Part shown: positions 23,600-34,283 of the stretch, piece after piece
Layout: each line of letters opens with the position of its first letter
Numbering within the stretch: the stretch's first letter is position 1
Source of the DNA: Parietaria judaica
Lineage: Eukaryota > Streptophyta > Magnoliopsida > Rosales > Urticaceae
Assembly: GCA_954871525.1 (NCBI GenBank)
Contig: OX940860.1
Coordinates: 18,508,001 to 18,572,000 of the forward strand
Length of the DNA stretch: 64,000 bases
Direction: 5' to 3'
Program-made: the position numbers and the translations under genes
Notes under the pieces: model-generated
Database searches by the model: none
The model's input: only the letters and a program-made list of their open reading frames with translations
Told to the model about the DNA's origin: nothing

Positions 23600-25773
23600 T
23601 GTTGGGATTTATGCCCACAAAGGAGACATGAAGGACCTTTTAGCAAATAAAATAGTTTATGGCTAAAGTACTTAATGTAATAATACGATTATGTCCTTTT
23701 GCTGAAAATTAATTAAAGATTAAATATTCATCCTTATATTTAAGTTTGAGTTTGTACATATTTGTCTATGCCCTAAAACTATCATCAACGAAAGAAGAGT
23801 TAAGTACAGACTTATCAAGATACCTCTTCTTGATTAGTTTGAAATGATCAGTTCACAATCTTAGGATCGATCGGGCAATCGAATCCGATCAGTGATTGTT
23901 TGAATAGACTATTGATATCCGATCTTGTAGTATTGAGAGTTGTGACTCTAATAGTTTATTCTTGATGTCTTATTGAAGACATTGAACGAGACCAGTGACA
24001 CTTTGAAGTTCGAGATAAAACCGTTTCACTACTCGAAACCTCAAAATCACAAACGAGGGGTATTTTTGTAATTACCTAAATCCTGAAGTGAGTACATAGC
24101 TTCTTGTAACACTTTATGACATTTGACTAGTCAATGGGCAAAATCCAATCCAAAGGATTAAAGCCCGACAGTTGGTGTCATAATACTGTTTCGTTGAACT
24201 ATGTGATTCACAGATATGGAATTTGTGTTGAAAGAATGCCTTGGCGTCAGTATCACATCATGCTTTGTTCTTTGAAGTGTGAACGAATAAACCGGGCCTG
24301 GTATTTAGTGAATAATATATTCTCTAAATAAAACATGTGACATGTTGTGACATCTCACTTTATATTTTTCTCCTTCACAAACAACAAAGGAGTTGATGAA
24401 ATAATAACCAAGGGGTAAAACGGTAATTTTACCATTCTTCTTGGTTACTGATACACACAAAGGGTAATATCGTAAAATACACCGTGGACCGTGTGAAGGA
24501 TAATTGTATCACATCATACAAAAATAGAAACGCATATGAACTTAGAGATTTTCAATATTGGTCCTTTAGTGGAATCGACTAATATTAGGAATTTAAAGTT
24601 CGGAAAAGTTTGTGAACTTTTTGTCCGGACTTTATTCTAAAGCTTTGTTCATGTGGATCCATGAGGTCTCAATGTTAGACTTTCGGAAGAGATTGATGAA
24701 CAAAATTCGTGTTAGAAATATATAAGATATGATTTATTGAAATCATATTAAGTTCAATTAATGAATTGAAATACTTCTAAGTAAGGAATTGGTATGAACA
24801 AATATTCTCTTAGTCGATTTTTCTCATGATCAAATAAATAAATTGTTATTTTGATCACATTTATTAAATAGTAGAAGTTGCATGATTATAATGATAATTA
24901 TGTAAACTACAATTTAATAAATAAAAGGTGGAGAAAATAGTTGCTTAATTCCCATTGGTTAATCTTATCATGAGAGGATTGATGATGTGTCATCATATCA
25001 TCCATTGATTAAAAGCATGGTGATTAAAAGGGAATATTGTTGTGACACTTGGAAGACATGCATGACATGCAACCTTCCAAAGTGACACTTGGAAGACATG
25101 CATGTTATTAGTTTTAATATTGATTAAAATTAATGTGTTCACATACCAAGAAAGGAGAGATGAGTTTCATAACATTGGAGAGTGCTTGAAAATCGTTTTT
25201 GAGAGAAAAAGAAGAAGAATCGCAATAACTCCTACGTTCTTATTGAAGAACCGCTATAGCTCCTACGTTCTCTTGTAGAACCGATATAGCTCCTGCGGTA
25301 TTACCGTTATAGCTCATGCGTTCTTATTGAAGAACCGTTATAGCTCCTGCGATCTTACCGCTATAGCTCCTACGTTCTTATTGAAGAACGTTATAGCTCC
25401 TGCGTTCTCCTCTCTCTTATTTATATAGAGCCCACCCTCTAAATCTCACAAAACCCCGAAAGCCATAACATTGATTCTATCGTGGTTGTTTGATTGAAGA
25501 TGGAGGGAAGACTCGTGAAGAGCGACGACGTTAACCGTGTATAAATCCGGATTTGTGAGCATCCTAATCTTATAATTAGTTATATGATTTATCAGATTTA
25601 TTCACCTTGTTTACGTATTGAAATTCTTTTGCATGCTTCCATGAATGTCGTTTTCATCGTTATGGTTGTTTTAATATTCGAAAATGAGTTTTCATATTAA
25701 ACCAAAATTTTGAACTTCCGCCGCAATGTGTTGCGTTCATTATTTGTATTAAAAAGTTAATACCGATCCAACA
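23600..25773 (+). mobile_element. solo LTR, 2.17 kb, inside the ARF-like pseudogene
   Basis: The sequence starts TGTTGGGATTTATGCCC and ends CCGATCCAACA. It is flanked by the perfect 5-bp duplication CTGCA (23595-23599 and 25774-25778). No gag-pol ORF or primer site lies inside, so this is a solo LTR left by LTR-LTR recombination. A TATA-like box (TTATTTATATAGAGCCC) near 25420 gives the plus orientation. A minisatellite lies just upstream of it. Confidence 0.85.
25205..25411 (+). repeat. minisatellite in solo LTR U3 region
   Basis: About six imperfect tandem units of roughly 30-40 bp contain ATAGCTCCTACGTTCTTATT and GAAGAACCG. The array sits immediately upstream of the LTR TATA box and may be a promoter-proximal enhancer repeat. 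Confidence 0.8.
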
Positions 25774-25867
25774 CTGCATGCCCGACAGGGAAGTAAAATA
25801 CTTTGGAATACGCTTCCGGGATGTGGCTGAGCGGGCCAGCAATCCCCTTCCAGATCTTCGGATCCAT

Positions 25868-27455
25868 GAGCTCCGTCTCCAGCGTTCGCCTTTTTCAGAC
25901 GAGTCTCTTCGCGCAAAGGTGAGCTTCCGTGTCCACGTACGCGTGCTTCGAGAGTTCTCGAGTATGTAACCGTGTGTGTTTCAGGGATTTCTCCGACGGC
26001 TGCTTACGCGAACGGGAGCTTTTGGTCGAAGGAAGTGGTTTGGTCCGACGGAGATGAAAGTGGGAGACAAAGTTCAAAATGTCATTTTTGCCGATAAATC
26101 GGTTGCCGTTTTTGAGGATTATCGATGGATTTTCAAGGTTTATCGATGAAAAATTACTAAAACTGCAGCTTATCATTACCGAAACTTATCGAGAATTATC
26201 GACGGATTATCTACACTTATCGAGGATTATCGATGAAAAACCACTAAAACACTTTCAAGAATATATTTACTAAGTTCAGATATGTAAATAAAATATAGTG
26301 TCACTCTCACATATGTAAATACTCAAATAAAATCATGTCATACTCAAATATATGTAAATAAAATCATGTCATGCTCAAACATAAGAAAACAAAATAGACA
26401 TAATTAACTATTTGGATTTGTGGATAATCAATATTAAAAGATACTACAGAAATTGATAATATACATAATTAATTATTTGGCTTTGTCGAGAAGTCTCACA
26501 TTGAGCAAATATAAATGATAAAAAATACACATTTGTTTGAATTTGGAAAGTCCCACATGGAACAAATACAAAGAAAACAATAACATTGCTAGTATATAAA
26601 TAGCAATCTCCATTTCTAAATCTTATCAACTCAAACTATATATCTTGATACTTGGCTAGTATGCCGTTCTAAGTTAATTTTTTTCTTGAAAATTACATCT
26701 TTTGGTTTTTTTTTGCATTTAAGGTACTTTTGTCGAAAATTGTTAAAAAAATGCAAAAAAAATTTTAAAAAAATTTAAAAGTACCTAATTTTTTGTTATT
26801 TTTACACTGTTTTTACGGATAATCGATTAACAAGAAATATTTGCCAATGACTATTGGCAAGACGGATAATCGTTGATTATCGAGGAAAATCGAGGAAAAT
26901 TCGAACCTTGGTGGGAGAGACGGGAGGTTTCTGTATATGATCAAGAGCGAGCAAGATGCTTAAAGAAAGATCAAGAAGATCAAGAAAATTCAAGAAGTTT
27001 AGGCGGGAAAGAGAGAGAGCAGAGTGGAGAGAGAGAGCAGAGGAGCGAGGTTTTAGGCGAGAGAGGGAGAGAGAGCAGAGTGGAGCGAGGGTTTAGGCGA
27101 GTGCAGAGAAAGCGAGAGAGAGAGCTTTGTGGGAGAAACATAGAAAGAGGAGAGCGATTGTAGTGTATTTTGTATTTGTTTGGTTGTGCGTTTTAGGATA
27201 AACGCTTTTCATTCATAATATTTATACTGAGTAGATTTATTCGGATTTTGTTTCCAGAGGATGTCGCCGATTATGAGTGACTCTCTCTTTAATTTAATCT
27301 ATACATATAAAAGGGAGAAACCTTATTATTGACGATAGAACCCCTTAAAATTACAATGGTTAATATTATAATGCTTCAAAAATGAGAATGTATATCTCAT
27401 ATTCTCGAGTACGTTTTCCCGAACTTCTTATCAACCGCCACGTCGGTAACAAAGC
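25868..27455. other. intergenic DNA with degenerate repeats and a purine-rich leader-like patch
   Basis: Repeats of a GAGGATTATCGATGAAAA type cluster at 26100-26250. CAAGGTTTATCGATG (26134) and CGAACCTTG (26902) resemble CAAGGT-type hAT ends but lack a matching target duplication. Two TCCCACAT-like motifs occur at 26494 and 26550, with a TATATAAATA at 26592. A GA-rich tract occupies 27000-27125. No gene is supported. Confidence 0.45.
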
Positions 27456-28201
27456 GTCCGAGAAGTGGTTACTCGGCTCGCGCATTTTTCATACGATGAT
27501 CAATTAGAGCATAAGAAGAGTTCCATTATGCAGATTCTCAAAAGACTGGTTAGTTAGTATTTCTTGCTATGTTGGGATCTCTTTTGTTTATATCGTTCTC
27601 TGAGTTAATTACAATTTGTTTTATTTTCAGGCTAGAAATGCTCGTAAAGCTTGTCCGAACGGCGTTGCATTACCGGAATGCATGGATTCACAAGTCTAGA
27701 GAAATAGGTAAATTTCTTAAATTTTCTCGATTGGTCATGTTCAAGCTGTTCTCTTTCTTATTTTTATTTTTTTATTCCATCAGAAAATGAGGTTCTCTGT
27801 TTAATGTCTTCTATTGAAAATGGTGTAGGTGGACTTCCATGTGTCTTGGAAGGCATACTTGCGTCGCCGCTTGTGAATGGATACCGAAATAAGTGCGAGT
27901 TTTCTGTCGGATATTCTCTACAGGGGAAAATAACTGCGGGGTTTATGCTTGGGAATTTAAGGTACCGTGAATTTTACGGTCAATATTGATAGTTCTATTG
28001 CGCATTTTTTATTTATTAATTTAGCCAAGTAACTAATTTTATTACAGAGAGGGTGTGACAACAGTTCAAGAACCTGTAGACTGCCCCAACGTTTCGGAAA
28101 TTGGATGTAAATATGCTTCAATCTTTCAGGAGTTTTTGCAGCAACCTGGCTTGCCAGTTCGGAACAGGTTTAAGAATACCGGGTTTTGGCGTCAACTCAC
28201 C
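27456..28201 (+). pseudogene. fragment of a TRM2/TRMT2A-type tRNA (uracil-5-)-methyltransferase gene
   Basis: Four exons with intact GT-AG borders can be read. Exon 1 (27456-27548) encodes AHFSYDDQLEHKKSSIMQIL. Exon 2 (27631-27707) begins ARNARKACPNGVALPE. Exon 3 (27829-27961) has SPLVNGYRNKCEFSVGYS. Exon 4 (28048-28201) has EGVTTVQEPVDCPNVSEI. These match the region before the methyltransferase core of plant TrmA-family enzymes that make m5U in tRNA. A one-base frameshift lies in exon 2 (ALPE continues as WIHKSREI in another frame). The SAM-binding core and catalytic Cys are absent. A hAT element interrupts the following intron at 28301 and I find no further exons beyond it. Confidence 0.72.
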
Positions 28202-29410
28202 GTAGGTTTTCAAATACAAATGGTTTAATGCATGCGTATTTATCTGATGATCATTACTGCTTCCGCTCCATTTATGGTTGATTGGAAAACTTGTTTAAAC
28301 CAAGGTGCAAAATTTCGGGAAAATCGCTCGACTTTCGGGCCGATTTTCGTTTTTCGGAGGCTACCAAAACGAAAGCCTTCTCGTTTCGCTGTCGTTTTCC
28401 CTTTTTTCGCATCTTTCGCAACGACATTCGCATTTGGTGTCGTCTGTCGTTTTTGGCCTGCAAAACGACGAAACGTGTTGCGAATTTCGACAAGACTAGG
28501 GTTTGACCCATTTTCCCCCATTTCCCACTCCTTTCGCCGCGAGTTTCCTTTCCACGCGAATTTCCACCCGATTTCCCTCTGCTCCTCCCCAATTCTTCCC
28601 TTTTTTCGCTCGAAGGAAGAGGTAAGTTGAAGGAAATCCGAGCTTAGTTGTGTATTTTTTACCAAATTTCGTTTTTGTTGTTCATGAGTTCTAGGGTTCC
28701 GATTTTTGTATTTTTTTTTGGTTTTGGGCTTGATTTTAGAGTAATTACTTGTAGATATCTTGATAAATATGATGTTAACTTCTATATTTACATAATTTAG
28801 TATGTGTATTGGGATTTTGTGTTGTTGAAAATAGATTTAGGCTTTTAGCTATGTGTTGTTGAATTTTGTATGAATTATTGTTCTTGATGATCATGTGAAA
28901 TGCTAATTTGATTATAATTATACATTTTAAATTTTAATTGTTCAATTTGGTATTATGTTAGATTGGTTCCTAAGCTTGTTGTTCAATTCATTTTGGTTTG
29001 GTTGTAAGTTTTTGAACCTTTAATTAGTCAATTTATTGTTGATTCATTTTATTTGGTTGTAAAATTTGTTAATTATATAAGTTTATTGATTGATTAAATG
29101 GAATTGGTTATTCGGATTTTGAATATAATTGCAATGTTGATTCTTGATTTAGGTGACATATGGCTCCCGTCGATCCCGCCAGGGAGCATTGTACTCCAGT
29201 TGGCGCTGGATTCCAATGTAATTATTGTGGACATCTCATAAAAGGTGGGGGCATCACGCGGATGAAGCACCACATCGCGGGGAACGATCCGCGAAGAAAC
29301 ACTAGACCGTGCCTGTAACGCCCCGACTGCTCAATCGAATCGACGACTGTCCCCACAGGCCAACACGAGTCTTTCCAGCGTGCTTTGTCCTCACTCGCAC
29401 GCTTCCCGAG

Positions 29411-29469
29411 AAACTTCCCAGGAGGTCACCCATCCTAGTACTACTCCAAGTCAAGCACGCTTAACTTTG
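29411..29469 (-). promoter_or_regulatory. 5S rRNA-like Pol III internal control region, left arm
   Basis: This is the reverse complement of the right-arm block (ACTTCCCAGGAGGTCACCC, CATCCTAGTACTACTC, CAAGCACGCTTAACTTT). It is oriented leftward, so the two internal promoters are divergent. Confidence 0.8.
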
Positions 29470-29760
29470 GAGTTCCTATGAACGGGCAACCGAAAAGAAG
29501 ATGCATCTTGTTGACATAGGTAGTACCAATCAATTCATTTAAGCCTCTTCGATCATACAGTCCCATACCTGTATGATCTCCGATAACCGTGCAGTCCCAT
29601 ACCTGCACAGTCTCGGGAACTGTGCAGGTATGGGACTGCACGGTTATCGGAGATCATACAGGTATGGGACTGTATGATCGAAGAGGCTTAAATGAATTGA
29701 TCGGTACTACCTATGTCAACAAGATGCATCTTCTTTTCGGTTGCCCGTTCATAGGAACTC

Positions 29761-29819
29761 CAAAGTTAAGCGTGCTTGACTTGGAGTAGTACTAGGATGG
29801 GTGACCTCCTGGGAAGTTT
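29761..29819 (+). promoter_or_regulatory. 5S rRNA-like Pol III internal control region, right arm
   Basis: AAAGTTAAGCGTGCTTG, then GAGTAGTACTAGGATGGG and TGACCTCCTGGGAAGT, match the A box, intermediate element and C box of plant 5S rRNA genes almost base for base. The surrounding sequence is not 5S, so it is not a functional rRNA gene. Predicted transcription runs rightward, out of the palindrome. Confidence 0.8.
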
Positions 29820-32800
29820 CTCGGGAAGCGTGCGAGTGAGGACAAAGCACGCCGGAAAGACTCGTGTTGGCCTGTGGGGACAGTCGTCGATTCGATTGAG
29901 CAGCCGGGGCGTTACAGTGCCCAAGTGCGCCGCCGGAGGCGAGAGACGCTTGTCGGGGCATTCTCGGGAAGTTTCGAGAGAAAGAAGACCATGAAAACAA
30001 GATGGAAGAGATTGTCAGGCGCCAGCTACGCACCAACCTTGCGGGGGTCCCGTCCGAGGTGTACGAGAGATATCAGGAGATACGAGATGAAGTAGATTCT
30101 GACGACGAGGCCACGGAGACTGGGATTATGCGCATAAAAAAGAAAGCTAGACGACAAGCGGCGGCAGATCGATACCTCTTGGAGCAATGCCCGCACATCG
30201 CAGGCAGTGTGCCAGGTGACTCCTCATCCTCACAACCGACCTCTTCGCCGGGAATTCCGTCTCCGTACTCACACTTGAAGAAGGATAAGTCGAAACAGAA
30301 GAAGTTGCCGGGAATGATTCTCCCCCAATTGGTTGAACGAGTGTGCCATAATGTGAGTAAGTTCTTCATTCACGAAGGCATTTCGTTCAGAAAGGTGAAG
30401 TCCCCACACTTCGCGAATATGACGGATAGCATCGCAGAAGCAGGTAAATCGTAAATGTAATTTTGGTTTGTAAGTAACGGATATAAGTATATAATTTGTC
30501 TATAGTTGGGAGCTAATGATAATAACATTTTATCTTTACAGGTCCTGGTTGTCCTATGCCCCCGCCTTATGAAATTTCAGAGAAGTATTTGCCCTTAGAG
30601 GTGGCGGCTGCCGATTGGATGATAGAAGAGGCTCGAAAGATTTGGACAGAGAAAGGGTGCACGATCATGTCAGACGGTTGGACGGGTCCAACCAATCTTT
30701 CAATCATTAACATCATGGTCTACTCGGCGGGGAAAACCGTCTTCCTGAAGTCAATCAACGCGTCAGACAAGATCAAGAACTCAGAGTACCTCTTCCATAT
30801 CTTGAAGGACGTCATACGCGAGGTCGGTCCGGAGAATGTAGTCCAGCTCGTCACCGATAACGGATCAGCTTACGTCAAAGCCGGGAAGCAGTTGATGAAA
30901 AAGTTCCACATCTACTGGACCCCGTGTGCTTCCCATTGCATGGACCTCATGGTTGAGGATCTTGGGAAACGTGACCTCATCAAGATTCCGGTGGACCAGG
31001 CAAGGTCGATTGTGAAGTTCATCTATAACCACACCATCGTCATGGACTACATGAGGAAGACGACCAAATGCGAACTCCTCCGTCCCGGCGCCACACGTTT
31101 TGCAACAAATTACCTGACCGTGAAAAGCGTGAAGGATAACAAAGCCGGACTCCGCCAAATGTTCAGTTCTCCATGGTGGTTCGAAAGCTCGTGGAAAAGG
31201 ACGGCCAAAGGGCAAGCTGTCGAGGATTTGTTAATGTCCTCACAGTTTTGGGAGGGCATTGACAACTGTATCCAGATATACGACCCCATGTATTTGGCCT
31301 TACGCTTCACCGACTCGGAGATTCATCCCACCATGGGCATGATGTATCGTGTATACGACCTGTTGCACAACAAGCTCAAGAGCCTCAGAGGACGGGGTTG
31401 GGCCGTCAACATCGTGCACAGGCGATGGAAGGACCAACTTTGTCATCCGCTACACGAGGTCGCCCATTGGTTGAATCCCAATCACCAATGGGACCCTCAG
31501 ATCAAGATGCGAGATAAATGCCAATTGAAAGTGTCGAAAGTTTATGAGGTCTTGTTTCCTTACGACTCTGTCGCGACTCTGGCTGCCGAGGTTAGTGGAA
31601 TACTTTGTTGAAATTAAAATGTCTTTCATGTGGATTAATTTTAAAATGTTTGTTACTTTGTGTTTCATTTATGTATATGCTTCACTTTCAAGCGTGTAAC
31701 GGTGAAATGCGCTCTAGAACGGCTATTGCGGCGAGAAATAACGTGGCACCAGGTATTGATTGCAATTTATGTAGATCTACATTGGGAAAAATTCTAATTA
31801 CACTTCACTCTTGCAGCCGATTGGTGGACTATGTTTGGCGGAGAGTGTCCGACTCTACAGAAGTTAGCCGTGAGGGTCTTGTCGCAGACCATTTCTTCCT
31901 CGGCGTGTGAGCGCAACTGGAGCACCTTTGCGCTAGTGCACACGAAAGAAAGAAATCGGCTAGCGTACAAAAAGATCGCCGACCTAGTGAAATGCATCTA
32001 CAACACCAAGTTATCAATCAGGGATACTATAGCTGCCCATAAAAACCCCGACTTCACTGATCCATTCGACTGGATCGCGGTTGCAATGGAGAATACTGGT
32101 TCTACCAACGAGCTAGAGATTTTAGAGTGGGTAGCAGAGACCCACCTCGATGATGAACTTGGGAACCCTGATCCCGAGGTTGCTGCTGCGGCGGAGGAAC
32201 AGGGCACAAATGTTTTTGAGACGCTTCGCACCCACGTCAACCCAAGGCACGGTGAGGATGACATATTTGATTGTACATCCACAGGAAATTCACCGAGGGG
32301 CGGGGCATCTCCAACCGGTTCTTTACCTCGTTCAAATGATTCTGGGAATGGCTCCGGTGACGGAGGAGGAGGAGGGGGAGGAAGACGAGAAGGAGGGGGA
32401 GGAGGAGGAGGAGGCGGTTATGTCGCAGACCCAGACCCCTATGGTGATGGGCGTACAACGGACTACTACGGTGACGTGGGTTCGCACGGCGGATCATCCC
32501 ATGGCAGGACGACTACCTCGTCGCATGGGTTATTTCACCCGGCTTCCTCTTCGAATCCGCCTGGTGCCCGTCCGCCACATGATGAGTATTATGATGCGAA
32601 CCAGAACTTCGATCGTTATTTTGATAGCTTCTGGCTAGGCGCGCCGCCCACACCGCCGGCTTCACCACCGCCGCGGTCTCCGTCACCGCCGCGGTCGACC
32701 GACATCGACAGTTTGACATCGAGGTTCGAAATAATGTCATTCTGTACGTCAGACGGCACGATCCGGGGCCCCGCTGGTGAAATTATACAAAGACCACCAA

Positions 32801-33545
32801 TTCGTCTATATCCGGATTTTCCCATTCTCAACACGATCGTCGGTTTAGACCAGTACAACTACGAATCGCATGTTCAGACGTACTTAGCTAACTACGCTTC
32901 CATGATCTCGTGGTATGATTACTGTTCTTACCAGACTGAGCAGCCTCACATTTTCCAGCAGCCACGTTCATCGAGCTTCTTTTGAGTTTTCTATGTTTGC
33001 TTTGTTTTGTTGTACTCTATGACTTTACTATCGGTGTGTTTTTATTTATGACTGTGTACTCTACTACTCAGAGCGTGTGTTTTGCTACTTTATGGTATCA
33101 TATTTATTATTATTATTATATGGTTTTATGGTTATGTGTCATATTTATTAAATAGGTAATTTAGAAATTAAAACCATATAAAAATATAGTTGGAAATACT
33201 CAAATATTTTTTACAAAATATCCATGCGAAAAGTGCGGTAAATGCGGTATGTCCATGCGAAAAGTGCGGTAAATGCGGTATGCGGCATGCCATTTTTTTC
33301 CCTTTTGCCCATCGACATACCCATCGGCAAGCGATATATCCGTAAACGGAAAATGCGAAACGAAAACGGCAAGCGGTATTTTAAACCTTGGTTTAAACGA
33401 TCCGCCGTAATAGTATTAAAATTAAGAAGAAAAAATTGATTTTAAGTCGTAATAGTATTTTTTAGATTAAAAAATAAATAAAAATTGGACGAGGACGTGA
33501 TGGGATCGCTGTTGAAGGAATACATGAAATCCACTATTAAACCGG

Positions 33546-33848
33546 ATGAAGTTCAAAATGAATCCGAAAAGGGCCGTAAATTCCACAGCCGATGAGAAAG
33601 AAAACGTGTTGGAAAATGGACAAGATTCCGAGAGTGACTCTGTCCAAAAGCTCGAAAATGAACAACCAGCGTCTGAAAGTTCAGAAGGTGACAACTTGCC
33701 GGAGCCAAACGGCCAAGCTCAAAACAATGCTTCTTCTGGAAGTGCGATTCCTCAAAAACGTTGTCGCTATTGTGGACCCTCCGCGCAGCGGATTACATCC
33801 CACTGTAAGTCGCACATCCCGGTTGCCAAATCAGAAATGAATATTTAG
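33546..33848 (+). CDS. hypothetical acidic protein with Cys/His cluster
   Basis: A 100-codon ORF just outside the hAT element. It is Ser/Glu/Asn-rich and ends with RCRYCGPSAQRITSHCKSH, whose C-x2-C and H/C spacing hints at a small zinc-binding motif. I do not recognise the family. The frame is not clearly continuous with upstream coding sequence, and no splice partners were found. It may be a fragment of a larger lost gene or a chance ORF. Confidence 0.25.
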   Translation: MKFKMNPKRAVNSTADEKENVLENGQDSESDSVQKLENEQPASESSEGDNLPEPNGQAQNNASSGSAIPQKRCRYCGPSAQRITSHCKSHIPVAKSEMNI

Positions 33849-34283
33849 AGTTGAAGATATAGCTTCAATTTCCAGATTATATTCAGTTATTATTTTCTAA
33901 TTAATTATCGTTATATTTATAATTTGTTAGTCTTACGTAGTCCGTGTATTTTACAGCATTTTATTATTATTAATTTGAAAATTATAAAATAATTCCCCAT
34001 TATTCTACTCGTAGTTCTTACGTTTTTCATATTTTATATGTCGAATATTCACCGGGACTCGATACGATTCTATCGTCTAACATACTGATCCACTCCTTCG
34101 AAGACTAGTGTAAGTTCTTATAAGCTTATTTTCCTTTTAATATTTTTGATCCTATAAGATAGAGAAAGCCGTGACTTGTTCGATACATTTTTCACTTTCA
34201 CCGCCTTTTTCCTGCCAAAATCATAATTCATAAAAAAGAAGTCAAAATCGAAAGAAAAGAAAAAGGTTTCCGGATCAATTGAC

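Larger units (their letters stand above)
23289..25867 (-). pseudogene. auxin response factor (ARF) N-terminal fragment, split by a solo LTR
   Basis: Read on the minus strand, the first segment (25867 to about 25774) begins MDPKIWKGIAGPLSHIPEAY and continues KVFYFPVGHAEHA. This matches the conserved ARF start (W-AGPL--IP---S-V-YFP-GH-EH). After the LTR insertion, the second segment (about 23594 to 23289) carries PIPYRLENVRFLADQESDAV and then LTGGDYSRKHKLYIPKKC, resembling the ARF dimerisation region and the start of the B3 DNA-binding domain. The segments are in different frames and the reading stops in early B3. Everything downstream (B3 core, middle region, PB1) is missing. A second relic of the same gene is at 10477. 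Confidence 0.7.
29314..29916. mobile_element. 603-bp palindrome of two inverted 5S-containing (Cassandra-like) LTRs
   Basis: Two 297-nt arms (29314-29610 and 29620-29916) are exact inverses apart from three differences I could spot, around a 9-nt spacer TCTCGGGAA. The outer ends read TGTAACGCC ... GGCGTTACA. A perfect 5-bp duplication GTGCC (29309-29313, 29917-29921) flanks it, which points to retrotransposon-integrase-type insertion. Each arm contains a 5S-rRNA-gene-like promoter block. Cassandra TRIM retrotransposons are known to carry 5S sequence in their LTRs, but those LTRs are direct repeats. The insertion lies in the BED-finger exon of the hAT transposase. Confidence 0.85.
29160..32985 (+). 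pseudogene. hAT transposase gene (BED finger, DUF659, hAT dimerisation), interrupted
   Basis: A leader intron ends TGATTTAG before ATG 29160. The first exon encodes a BED-type finger (CNYCGHLIKGGG, then MKHHIAG), is cut at 29313 by the palindrome, and resumes at 29922 through MEEIVRRQLRTNLAG to donor 30443. The next exon (30542-31590) has MSDGWTG and VTDNGSAYV, the two expected acidic hAT motifs, in a DUF659 context. Small exon 31693-31752 and last exon 31817-32985 follow. The last exon has SSSACERNWSTFALVHTKER, the hAT C-terminal dimerisation motif, then a Gly-rich acidic tail. The splice phase around the small exon does not fit simple GT-AG choices, so a further defect is possible. The product would be a nuclear DD(E) transposase. 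Confidence 0.85.
28301..33390 (+). mobile_element. hAT transposon, 5.1 kb, CAAGGT termini, 8-bp target duplication
   Basis: The left end CAAGGTGCAAAATTTCG and the right end TTTTAAACCTTG (complement CAAGGTTTAAAA) form short inverted ends. Both are flanked by the perfect 8-bp duplication GTTTAAAC at 28293-28300 and 33391-33398, as expected for hAT. A spliced transposase gene fills the interior. A shorter relative with the same ends lies at 51864-52892. The element sits in an intron of the tRNA-methyltransferase fragment and is itself broken by the palindromic insertion at 29314. Confidence 0.92.

Noticed and set aside
25778..25969. Plus-strand 63-codon ORF opposite the ARF-like start
   Set aside because: The minus strand carries the recognisable ARF motifs; the plus ORF is the antisense shadow.
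26134..26910. Possible third CAAGGT-type hAT element
   Set aside because: CAAGGTTTATCG and CGAACCTTG look like the ends, but the flanking 8-mers do not match and no subterminal similarity to the other two elements is clear.
29441..29789. Two identical 66-codon ORFs on opposite strands in the palindrome
   Set aside because: They are the same sequence read from the two inverted arms, and cover noncoding 5S-like LTR sequence.
29761..29819. A true 5S rRNA gene
   Set aside because: Only the internal control region matches; the 5' and 3' thirds of the 120-nt 5S sequence are different, so no functional 5S rRNA would be made.
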